64,000 bases of DNA from Termitomyces sp. T153 (lineage: Eukaryota > Basidiomycota > Agaricomycetes > Agaricales > Lyophyllaceae), in the NCBI GenBank assembly GCA_018296165.2, contig JACKQL020000006.1, positions 992,001 to 1,056,000 on the forward strand, in the 5' to 3' direction. How positions within the stretch are numbered: position 1 is the stretch's first letter; every line of letters begins with the position of its first letter. This document shows positions 42,541-52,119 of this stretch, in pieces. The notes under the pieces were generated by a model. It was given only the letters and a program-made list of their open reading frames with translations, had not been told where the DNA came from and did not search any database. Both the position numbers and the translations under genes were made by a program.

Positions 42541-43705
42541 TGATGGGCCTCAGGATAGATGCAGGTTATAATCATCAGTTTTTCAAAACATTTGGAGTTG
42601 GCAAAACAGTAGATCATATTTATGTTTTATAACAGATTGCTTTACAACAATTTTATATATTCCATCAACATATTACACAAGAAAAATTCAATGCATTCAT
42701 GGATAACACAGAGAACAGAAGTTAGCTGCAATCTGAAGTGAATCACACATATCACATGTGATGTATTTTGATCTTGTCTCTTTACCAGAACATTACATGG
42801 CTATAACCTACAAACCACTTGACATTGATTTTCTGACATAATGTCCCTACCCAGATGACCTAATGCAGCAGTTGATCATGTAGATAGCATGTAAACTGTA
42901 GATAGAAATGAAAAATTACTTACTAGAACAGGAAACCACAAGCTTTAAAAACCTATCAGTGGATAAAAAGACAGGAAAAACTGAAGTGAAAGGAAATAGC
43001 TGAGAAAGAGTTGACTTTTGATGATGTGAACAGTCCTTCAGAGGTTGCAAGATGAAGAACAAACTCAGACCAAGAAACTATCAATCGCAGACAGTGAAAC
43101 CCAAGCACCAAATACAAGCAGCTATCAAATGCACACACTATACCAGGTATACAGAAGCCAAAATGAAAAAAGGAGTTGTTGCAACACAATGGAAGATGCA
43201 AGGGCACATGGGTTCAAAATTCAAGTCACAAGTAGTCACACTTCCCCCTTTGGGGTGATACTTAGTGATGGCCATTATTGTGGGAAATCACTGCCAACAA
43301 AATACATATTCTGACTCTGATTGTGCTTCTGAACTGACTCTAACTGAACACACTAGGTGCAGAGATTTCACCCACCATAGCCTGCCAGTAGCATTCTGCC
43401 ATAAGAGTGGACAATCCAAGTCCCTCCTGCTCTGTCAGGTCAGGTATGTCCTGATTCCACTCCTGAGGCATATTTGGATCATATGCTCACTCCAGCATCA
43501 GTTTTGGGATTGGTCTATCACAAATCCTCCTTTTAGTTAGTTGTGGGGCTCATCTTAATCCTTCATTTTGCTCTGTTGCTTCATTTTCACATTTGATGGG
43601 CATAGTTGGATAGTTCATCAGCAACAAACTTTGGTGATGTTGTGGGCACTATGTCAGGTGGAAGTATTGAACTTACCCACCAGAGTGACAGACAGGCCAC
43701 ACTGA
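42541..43705. other. AT-rich non-coding stretch right of B2
   Basis: No convincing gene. Short frames at 43,045-43,314 and 43,265-43,540 have no recognisable domain. A phrase such as CIHYTRYTEAKMKKGVVATQWKMQGHMGSKFK (43,100-43,230) reads plausibly on the plus strand, followed by a chromatin-unrelated Thr/His-rich segment, but its family is not clear to me. CpG is nearly absent, as in the transposon DNA, so it is probably old transposon remnant. Confidence 0.4.
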
Positions 43706-44193
43706 ACAACTGTAAGGGGACAAATGCTCCACAGGTAAACTCAGCAAGAGCAGGCAGTCACAAGTGGCAAGCATGAGTCAAAGGAGTACAGAGGTGGCTA
43801 AGAGTCAGGCAAGGGGCAAGTGCAGTGAGCCAAGCATGAGTAGCAATGCTAGGGTTCTTACAGTCAGTTCAATGTGTAGACTAGGAGAATGCTGTTGTTG
43901 TTTAGTCAGAGGATATCCTGACCTGCTGACCAGCTTATACACTACATCCATGGCTATGCTATGACTAATGCTATATGTGATAAGTGGCCTGGGTATGCTA
44001 AACAGTAATTAGTCAAAAAGGAAAATAGGGTCCAATGACTACAAAGGGCTGACTAATACTATCTGGAGGGTGCAGGGGCTTGGTGGCTGGTTGGTCAGTA
44101 ATGCTAGAGATGATGCTGTTCCTATAACTAAGGCCAAATAGAGTCAGAGTTACCTATCAGGATTACCTAACAGGGTTGTCCCCTTACAACAAC
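43706..44193 (-). mobile_element. solo LTR (family C-like), TSD ACAAC
   Basis: The stretch 43,711-44,188 has perfect 11-bp inverted ends (TGTAAGGGGAC ... GTCCCCTTACA) and is flanked by exact ACAAC copies (43,706-43,710; 44,189-44,193). On the minus strand a TATAAGC box is found near 43,930-43,940, so the LTR points left. Termini and the CATGCTTGCCACTTG stretch (minus strand) resemble the LTR at 6,391-6,949 (which has TTGCTTGCCACTTGCC). No coding sequence. Confidence 0.9.
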
Positions 44194-45194
44194 ATACATA
44201 GATATGACCTCTAAAATATCTCTGTTCTGGGATCATACATTTCCTTCAGTCTGATACCAACTACTAATGACAATGTCTGAAGCCCAGGTATGTATACCCA
44301 GTTAGTCTAATACAAACTACCATTGCCAAGATCTGGACCCCAGTCCTGAGACTATCATTACACTTCTATCTTTTCTATTACTCATAGCAGTCTGTTTTAC
44401 TTCTGTCATAACCTGCTGCAATATTTCAAGGGACTTCCAGGACAATTTGAAGTATCTCAAGTCATGGTGTGCTTGGAAAGCAGTGCAGGTCACTATAATC
44501 ATACATGCACTGAAAATCATGTTGAAGAGTCCCCATGCCAGTTCCTCAGATAGGTAGCCATGTACCGTAGAGGTCATTGACCTTACCTACTCCTCCTCAC
44601 CTCCAGAACTCATTCAAGATGTTCCCAGGGCCTTGGGCCTATTTCATGGTTCATCTTGCATCCAATGCAGAAGTGGTGATGAACAAAAGGTACCAAGTGT
44701 ATGTAGCATCAGTGATTGATCTCTCACTAACCCTTGTGACAGTTGAAAAAGTATAGAAAACAAATCTTCAAGCTGAGGCTTTTGAAGAGGCAGTGCATAT
44801 CCTTTGTAGTTGACCCTGGATGAAGCCTTGAGTAATTGTGAGTTTGGTCATGATATCACCAATTTCATTGATGATATTTGAGTTCATGAGAAAACAAGGA
44901 GGAAACATGGAAACAAAAAACATGAATTTTCAAATTCATTAACATCCTAACATCTGGCACATATTTGCTTGCTGTCCTACATGGTAAGATATCTACCAAT
45001 AATATCCTGTCATGTTCTTGCAAGTTTGGTTGTGACATTGTGGATTTTGTTGATGATATTGTTGATGAGTAAATGGCATAGTAGGAGAAATGACCAGCAT
45101 GCTGGGAAAACATCACTGACTAGTGGAGGTATATCCGAAATTGTAACAATTGTCACACACGTGGGAATTGAAACGGCCCTTGATTGAAGGTGAA
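44194..45194. other. non-coding region with a diverged direct repeat
   Basis: No gene is seen. Around 44,830-44,900 and 45,015-45,085 two related segments occur (GTGAGTTTGGTCATGATATC / GCAAGTTTGGTTGTGACATT, both followed by TTGATGATATT and a GAGAAAA/GAGAAAT run). CpG dinucleotides appear again only from about 45,130 on, which marks the change from transposon-like to gene-like DNA. Confidence 0.5.
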
Positions 45195-45214
45195 AGTGAT
45201 TGCCGGCAATCACT
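45195..45214. promoter_or_regulatory. perfect 20-bp palindrome upstream of the UbiA gene
   Basis: AGTGATTGCC followed directly by its reverse complement GGCAATCACT. It lies about 600 bp before the UbiA start codon, with TATAAAT at 45,222-45,228 just downstream. Such a two-fold site could bind a dimeric factor. No function is known for it. Confidence 0.4.
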
Positions 45215-45816
45215 GAAAGTTGCCTATAAATTTAGATGAGAAAAATGTGTCAGCTGCTGAGGATGAGGCAACCATCATCCCGATCCCGAGTAGAATGTTC
45301 AGACAAGATGTGATATCAAAAGCCCAAAGGAGATGAATAACGACTTGCTGACAAAATTGTAAGGAGAATCATTTCAAGTAAGCTCGCCTACGACCAAAAC
45401 CGAATTTATACCGACCATCAGTTAAGGTCCAAGGACTCGAGAGCTATAGTTTCGGATAAACCGTTCAGGTTTGAACTACTCTGGAGTATGATATTCCTTG
45501 GCATCGCAATGCTTCTGGGTGCTGGGAAAACAATCTGTTCGGAAACGATGCAAACGTATCATCTGACCATATGTTAAACTGTAATTGCGCGAAGATACTC
45601 TAAATTATGTCCACATCTTTGTTATGTTCTCTCATTTATTCAATTAACAGGTCTATCGAGGCATTTCATCACCGACTCATCCTTAGCTATTACTTAGTGG
45701 AGGTAGATATCCAGTAGTGTAGCATTGTAATATCCATTTTCCTATTACCTCCAGTGAGCTAGTTTGACGGGCATCTTTCGAGAATCTCGACATTTAGAAG
45801 CCGTTTGTAATGATTG

Positions 45817-47396
45817 ATGATATATCATCGAAAAATGGAGGAGCAGATGTTGCGACCTTACCGGAATGAAAATGCTGCATATGATGATGTCTTCTTGTTC
45901 TTCCTTAATCAGCACAAACACAGGGTCCTACCCCCTGCACTTTTCAACATAACCCCGAGAGAATTAAACCAGCTTGTAGCACCACAATCTATGGCTTTCC
46001 GTCTGCTCTTGCGCAATTGCATCCCTTATCTGGAGCTCATACGATGGGACAAGGTGTTATACACCTTTGATCTTCAAATGCCTTTGCTCAAGCAAGATTT
46101 TCCAGCCTACGGGGACCAATCTTATGTTCTGGCCTTTCGGTATTGTCCCGTTCTCTATCATCATATCTGCCCAACAAACTAATACTGAAACATCAGCGTG
46201 GGGATTGACTATGGCTGCTTATGACCAACGTATGCCAGTGGCCACCTATGTACCTTGTCTCGCAGGATGTCTTTTTGCTGCTTTCATCATCCGCAGCTCT
46301 GCATGCACGGTCAATGACATCTTTGATCGCAACTTTGATGCTCAAGTCCGTACGTGCTTCAATACATACCTGCAAACCACGGATCAAAAACCTGGCCAAT
46401 TACAGAGCGCACAAAGAATCGCCCTCTTCCGAGCGGTCGTATCTCTGTCAAAGCAGCTTCTGTCTATCTCCTGGGACAATACCTGATTGGTGTTAGTTTT
46501 TTCTGCTCTACCATGCATGACCTCGCGTCAGTATCTTTCAATTCTGAACAAACCTTCAAGAAATTACTTAAGCTGACCTTCCACTTCTTTCAGCCTTCAA
46601 TTAGCACTTTTCCAGCTTGTGCCTCTGTGAGTTCTTTTCATATATTCTAGTTGCAATGACCAATCATGAGACAAGTTTTGGCATTTATCCTCTGATGAAA
46701 AGACTTACCAACTGGCCTCAGGCATGGCTTGGTGTTGCAATGAACTTTGGTGAGTTATTAAGGCAGTCTCCTGGAGCTGACCATTGATATGCCATCAGGT
46801 TTTGTGACTGCATGGGTATCCCAGAACAGTCCCAGCAATAATTTTCTAATTGTGGTTGTCATGATGGGCTGCTGGTGCTGGACAATGATGTATGGTGAGC
46901 TGCATACATTTTTTCATACCATTTCTATACATATGCATAATGGATACAGATACAATTTATGCTTGTCAAGATATTCAAGATGATGTGAAGGTAACCCTTT
47001 CTAGCTTTTACCAATCCTACTTGCCAATTTATGCCTCTGCATATTAGGCAGGAGTCCATTCATCAGCAATTGCCTTTGGTTCTTGGATTAGGCCAATGCT
47101 GTTCCTCTTTGGCCTTACCTTTTTTTCTGCCTTTCTTGTTGCAGGTGCTCTCAACCACCATGGACTTGCATACTATGTTATTTCAATTGGGGGACTAGGC
47201 ATACACTTGGCTTGGCAATGCCTGACTGTTGACCTGGATTCTCCCAAGAGTTGCTGGGGTAGATTCAGTTTAAGTATTGGCTAATGTAAAATACTAAAGT
47301 CTCTTCACAGACAATTTCCAGAGCAATGGAACTTTAGGATTGGTTATTTGGGGTGGTATTCTTGTAGACTATCTGTACAGCTGCTCCAGACCTTAG
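45817..47396 (+). CDS. UbiA-family prenyltransferase (COQ2-like), ten exons
   Basis: Exons: 45,817-46,053; 46,106-46,139; 46,197-46,349; 46,406-46,526; 46,594-46,626; 46,676-46,749; 46,799-46,894; 46,950-46,990; 47,048-47,258; 47,311-47,396 (1,086 nt, 361 aa, in frame, all GT-AG). The protein has both Asp-rich motifs that bind Mg-diphosphate: NDIFDRNFD (residues 130-138) and DTIYACQDIQDD (250-261). It also has RTKNRPLPSGRIS, YPLMKRLTNWPQAWLG and DLDSPKSCW. UbiA enzymes attach a polyprenyl chain to an aromatic ring in the membrane; COQ2 does so on 4-hydroxybenzoate for ubiquinone, while paralogues make meroterpenoids. No mitochondrial presequence is evident in the first exon, so a paralogue role is quite possible. 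The 5' half is CpG-rich and the 3' half almost CpG-free, yet no stop interrupts it. The ATG at 45,838 is an alternative start. Confidence 0.92.
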
Positions 47397-48689
47397 GTTG
47401 ATTGCAAATATGACCAACCCTTGTGAGTCACTTGCTTTATGGAATAGACAGGAAAACTGGAGTAATACACTTTTAGCTTTGTTTGCTGAATATCACAGGT
47501 CACATTTTTGATGAGTTAAGGAAACCTTGCTATCTGAAACCTTTGTTATAAACCATCATTGGTGGAAAGGAGTAGATTTTTACATACACCCTCTCTGCCA
47601 GTGTTTCATGCCTGATTTCTGATTCTTGGAAGAAGTATTTTGCATTGGCTGGTGCTTAGCCTTGCAAACAGTTTTCAGAGTCAAGCCTGGTGTGTCTATC
47701 TACATTATGTGCCCTCTACTAATATCTAATAACTATAAGAACCTTCCATTCCTCTCTGAGTTGAGTTCAAGAACAGCAAATATCTGCTCTAGAGGATATG
47801 GAATTGGAAAGTGATGATAGTGAACTGATCGTTATCATGTGCTAGGTCAAGATAATAGTAGCTACCTTTGTGCAATTGGATTGATTTGATGGACAATGAG
47901 ATAAATCATGTTTGCATGTGAGTTGGGGAGTTTGCTATCAAATTAGTTAATCATTCAAGGTCCATGCTGTAAGTATTTAGTGTAAATCCAGATGCTGCAT
48001 GTCTGATGTCATCCTCCCAGCATCTTCTCTTTCTGTTCCCCCTGTTGAAGCTGAGAAAAGTGCAACCCCTAAATTTGTTGACATAAGAAATCACAACAAA
48101 TGTGAGTCTAGATCAGGCCCAAGATCAACCACTAAGTCATTTACTCTCGGGAATGGTGATTCCCCGAGCCAATGCCAAGGAGAATTGTCAACAAGCCAGC
48201 TGATTTTATAATTCATCTTTGTGTTTTCAAGAAGCAATCACAGAAGGGATAGGAATTGATGTACCCATCTTTATGCCAGGTTATCTTGAGGCCAGTACCA
48301 CACCTTCAAGTGCCATTCTGCAACATGATAAGAATTCAATGATCTCTTCAGATGACAGAAGAATACCTTTCAAGTCCATAGACAATCATCATATTCAAGG
48401 CCATTTGCATCTTTCAAGCCTTTCCTTGCAAGTTGATCATCATATGATTGTGTTTTGCGTTGTTGGATTTTGACAGAGATATCAGATTGAACACGTCAAA
48501 TTACCCCATAATAGTTGAAAGCAGTTTCCAACCATTAAGCTGGAGTAAGCATCACAGAGATGAACTTGTTAGTTAGTATAGCAGGCACATCACATTAAGG
48601 TTTGGTGAAAGTTGAAACTCTGCCGCCGTATGAAGTGCCCCAAGGTGGAATTTTCCAAAACCTCTGTACAAAAACCTTTGAATTGAACA
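47397..48689. other. intergenic stretch, no clear gene
   Basis: Low CpG, AT-rich. Plus-strand frames at 47,999-48,211 (SDVILPASSLSVPPVEAEKSATPKFVD) and 48,219-48,473 (EAITEGIGIDVPIFMPGYLEASTTPS) look like possible exons of a Ser/Pro-rich protein or a relic, but have no recognisable domain and no clear start. The first ~100 bp should hold the 3' UTR of the UbiA gene. Confidence 0.4.
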
Positions 48690-49850
48690 TGGCATGAGAG
48701 ATATTTTCATCCTTATTAAGCACAACCAAAAACTATGTATATTGGCAAATCATCTGGAGACTGGTGCTTGTCGATGCTAGGATGACGAACTGTTGCTTGC
48801 CTAGCATTATAGCAAGGTACTTCACGTCAGTGGGACAGCGGCAAGCTGATTTCAACCAAAGAAGTCAAAGGACGTGAATACTGTGCCTTACTCTTGTTCA
48901 TTGTCCTCTCTACCCCCATATACAGGAGCATCTAGACGATGAACACTACAACCCATCGCATACTCATAATCATGAAAATTATGACATGAAAAAGGTCCAG
49001 TAAAAATACAGATGCAGATGCAGATGCAAAAGTCAGCATATCTGATCTGTGAAAGGAAGAAAGGAAGAAAAGTATATCTCGCTGGATGCCAGTGGCAGTG
49101 GGCTTGAAAACGACAATGCATGATAGGAGGAGACTGGTGCTTGTTGCTGCTAGGATGACGAACTGCTGCTTGTCTAGCATTATAGCAAGGTACTTCAGGT
49201 CAGTGGGACAGCGGCAAGCCAATTTCGACAAGAACAAGTCAAATGACATGAATACCTACATGCTACTCATTCCTCCACTTATGCCTTACCTTTGTTCATC
49301 GTCCTCTCTACCCCCATGTACGGGGACATTCGCATCTAGAATACATAACGTTGAACACTGGCAGAATCGTGTAATGATGAAAAGGAAACATAACATGCGA
49401 GAGATTTCCATCCTTGTTAAGCACAGCCAAAAACTGACTATGTACACTGACAAATTGTTTGCAGTTTCAGGAGCAAGCTCCCCAATATATAAATACTTGT
49501 CTGAGTCGGAGACTGGGGCTTGTCGCTGCTGAGATAAAGAAATACAGTAGTGTCAAACTGTTCTATAAGCTACTGCTGCTTGTCTAAGATGATGAGATAC
49601 AATAGTGTCGAACTGTTCTATACGCTACTACTGCTTGCCTAGCATTATAGCAAGGTACTTCAAGTCAGTGGGACAGCGGCAAGCCAATTTCAACCAAAAA
49701 AGTCAAAAGACGTGAGTACTCACATACTACCCTTCGGTCTACTTGTGCCTCACTTTCACCTCTCTACGCATCTAGAGTACATGACGTTGGACACTTGCAG
49801 ATTCAAAGTCAGCATAGATGACGGGGGCATCTAGGACACTGGTAGAATGA
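48690..49850. repeat. three imperfect direct repeats (~350-450 bp units)
   Basis: A core of about 100 bp containing CTAGCATTATAGCAAGGTAC and GTCAGTGGGACAGCGGCAAG occurs at about 48,800-48,850, 49,165-49,220 and 49,636-49,690. Flanking parts are shared too: GAGACTGGTGCTTGT with GCTAGGATGACGAACTG in units 1 and 2, CCTCTCTACCCCCAT in 1 and 2, and GAGA(T/G)(A/T)TT(T/C)CATCCTT with AAGCACA(A/G)CCAAAAACT at 48,695 and 49,400. An inner duplication (ACTGTTCTATA(A/C)GCTACT, 49,557 and 49,611) lies in unit 3. Composition is CpG-containing, unlike the transposons. Origin unknown. Confidence 0.75.
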
Positions 49851-49900
49851 TGAAATGAGAAAACTATGTAGTGGCAAAACTCTACCAATTTGAACTCTCA

Positions 49901-49987
49901 TTCCCTCTAGCCGACTTGAACGACTGACCTCGTCATGTACTTGGATTTGTATACTAGTGACGCGCTCTACCACTGAGCTAAGAGGGA
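49901..49987 (-). tRNA. tRNA-Thr(AGT) with 15-nt intron
   Basis: On the minus strand all parts are present: acceptor TCCCTCT/AGAGGGA (7 bp), D-arm GCTC-AGTGGTA-GAGC, anticodon stem CGTCA/TGACG with loop CTAGTA|A and anticodon AGT, variable AGGTC, T-arm AGTCG-TTCAAGT-CGGCT, discriminator A. A 15-nt intron (49,937-49,951) sits after position 37, the canonical place in eukaryotic nuclear tRNAs. CCA is not encoded. A TTTT run at about 49,877-49,880 (minus strand) can serve as pol III terminator. It reads ACU/ACC threonine codons after A34-to-inosine editing. Confidence 0.95.
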
Positions 49988-50250
49988 TTGTTTGGATGGT
50001 AATAGGAGTGTGATTTGACTACGGGCGTAAATGGATACATAACGCCGACACATCTTTCCTTTTTTTGTTTTGATTCACAGCAGAGTACCAAAAGGTGTGG
50101 AAAAGAAAACGACTCGAGAGAGCAGCGCGACGCAGAAAACCAGCGGACAACATTAGAAACATGAAACAAAAAGGAGCGGGCATGGGTAGAAAGGAAAACG
50201 ACACACGACAAGGATATCATATCGACTAGATCACCACGACGCACTCATAC

Positions 50251-51756
50251 CTACTTGGCGACGGGCGCCCCGCGTCCCCTGGGCGCACCTCTCTTCCAGC
50301 CACCACGTCCCTCACCTGGACCTGCACCTCCATTGACCGGGGCACCCCCCCTGGGCCTGCTGGGGGGCCGCTCTCCGCGCTCCTTCTTTGTCTCGACGCT
50401 GATACGGAGCTGTGGGCCGTCTGCGCCGACGTCGATCCAGAAGGGGGACTGGGAGATGGCGCGGCGTGCAGACTCGATAGACTGGAACTCGATGAAGGCG
50501 CAGGCTTTGGAGCGGACGATTTCGATTTCTTTGAGGGGCCCGAAGCGGGCGGCGAGTGTGCTGGTGAGGAGGGGCTGGGTTATGGGATCGATTATGCCCT
50601 GTGGGAGGTTAGGTTAGGCTGGGGAGGGGGGGAGAGACGGACCTTGACGAAACAGTGGGCGGTGGTGATGCTTGCGGCGGCGATGGGCCCGTAGGTGGGG
50701 GTGGAACCGCCGTGTTGGTGGTGGTGGTGGTGCTGTTGCTGGGGTTGCTGGGGCTGGGGCTGTCTGGGCGCGGGGGGCTGCTGGGCAGGGACGGGGGCAG
50801 CGGCGGGGGCAGCGGCGGTGATGGGGCTCTCGGTGACGCCGCGGGACTCTTGAGCGACGTTGGCGCCCCACCTGTTGGAGTTGGACGCGGCGAGGGAGGC
50901 CCATGTTTTTGGGGCGGCGGGTGCCGGCGCGGGCGTCGCGGGTTTTGAGGGAGCCGGCGCAGGAGCGGGTGCAGCGACAGGCGCAGGCGGCGCAGGCTCG
51001 GGCTCGGGCGTCGCGGGCTTCTCGGGCTCTGGCGTGGAGACGCCGTTGGGCACAGGCTCGGGCGTGGGAGGAGCTGCGACGGCAGGCTCAGGGACGTCGG
51101 CGGGCGCCTCTTCGACGACGGCGGGAGGCGGAGAGGGCGCCGCGGGCGGGGGAGAGGGCGGCTGCGTCGGCTCCTCAGGGACTGGTGCCGCAGCGGCAGG
51201 GGCGTCGGCAGGGGCGTCGGCAGCAGCGGCAGCGGCGGCAGGAACGGCGACGGCGGGCACGGGGGCGGGAGTTTCCGGGACGGCGTCGTCGTCGCTGTCG
51301 ACAGTCTCCTCCTTGAGGAAGCGGAAGATGTCGTTGAGCACGAAATAGCCGTTCGGCTGCTCGGCAAGGAAAAAGGTCTGGGCAAACTTGCGCCAGGGCT
51401 CGCCGTGGTTGGACATTTCGCCGATGACCTGGATGATGATGCCTCCGTTCGCCGACGACTGCGCATCCACCGAATGGATGAACACCTTGCAGTCCTCGAA
51501 CCCGATCGACGTTATCTTGTTGTGGATTTCCTGCGCGCCCTCAATACACCGCCCCGCACGCAGCACTCCCACTCACCTGCTGGCCAAAGCATGGGCTCCC
51601 CTCCTCGCCCTCAGTCCCGTGGATAAACGTCGACGCTTTCGTGTAGAAACAGTGCAGGCGGTCCGGCTGCTTGTTCACAAACGTGTAGTACTGGGGAACA
51701 AACTGCCAGCCGACTTCGGAAGGAACGACGGGCGTGGACGGCGTGGAATTCGTCAT
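50251..51756 (-). CDS. NTF2-like and RRM domain protein (G3BP/Nxt3-like)
   Basis: Exons on the minus strand: 51,756-51,577; 51,539-50,643; 50,598-50,251 (1,425 nt, 474 aa; introns of 37 and 44 nt). The NTF2 domain is at residues about 12-138: VGWQFVPQYYTFVNKQPDRLHCFYTKASTFIHG, then SSANGGIIIQVIGEMSNHGEPWRKFAQTFFLAEQPNGYFVLNDIFRFLKEE. A long Ala/Pro/Glu-rich linker with little order follows, then an RRM (about 350-415; AHCFVKGIIDPITQPLLTSTLAARFGPLKEIEIVRSKACAFIEFQSIESARRAI), and a Gly/Arg-rich tail. This is the layout of human G3BP1/2, fission yeast Nxt3 and budding yeast Bre5: RNA-binding proteins of stress granules that partner a ubiquitin protease (Ubp3/USP10). Sequences are intact and CpG-rich. 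Confidence 0.93.
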
Positions 51757-52119
51757 GCTGCTGGATTTCACTACCCCATCCCACCACGCACACAGGACCA
51801 CTCACATGAAACGTGATCGAACAAAGTCTACAGAAATACAGCACGGAGAGCAGAGAACCGCAGCGAGAGCGAGTGTTGTTGGTTGGCGAGTGAAAAAAAT
51901 TATAATTATTCCGCTTTGGGAACCCGCCGTTTGCCGAACTCTCAGCCGAGTGCAAGAGCACCCCTGCCACTACCGCCCTCGTCGCCGTCGTCGCCGTTTC
52001 AGTCCGTGAGATCCCTAACGTTCCTTTCCGCCCAAGAAAAAAAAAAGAAGGAAAAACAATCTCCATGTACCACCGTAATGCGTCGGATATCGGAACCCAT
52101 CACTTGACTCTGCTCCCCG
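51757..52119. promoter_or_regulatory. shared 363-bp promoter region between divergent genes
   Basis: The start codons of the G3BP-like gene (minus) and the Het-C-like gene (plus) face away from each other across 363 bp, which must hold both promoters and 5' UTRs. A short AT-rich patch AAAAAAATTATAATTATTCC (51,893-51,912) and a poly-A run with AAAAAAAAAAGAAGG (52,036-52,050) are visible. No clear TATA box. Confidence 0.6.

Noticed and set aside
30128..42545. CAATG / TGATG as target duplication of B2
   Set aside because: Only three of five bases match. Both differences are transitions, so erosion is possible, but it is not evidence by itself.
47999..48473. Two short plus-strand frames as exons of a gene
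   Set aside because: No recognisable domain, no consistent splice signals joining them, CpG-poor; left as an unassigned stretch.
48932..49249. 105-aa minus-strand frame in the repeat cluster
   Set aside because: The N-terminal part is shared by repeat unit 1 but unit 3 has stops in the same frame, and the rest is hydrophobic low-information sequence; not called as a gene.
50609..51466. 285-aa minus-strand frame and 162-aa/137-aa plus-strand frames over the G3BP-like gene
   Set aside because: Shadow frames of the GC-rich Ala/Pro linker; compositions are Arg/Pro/Ser or Gly/Ala only, with no domain.
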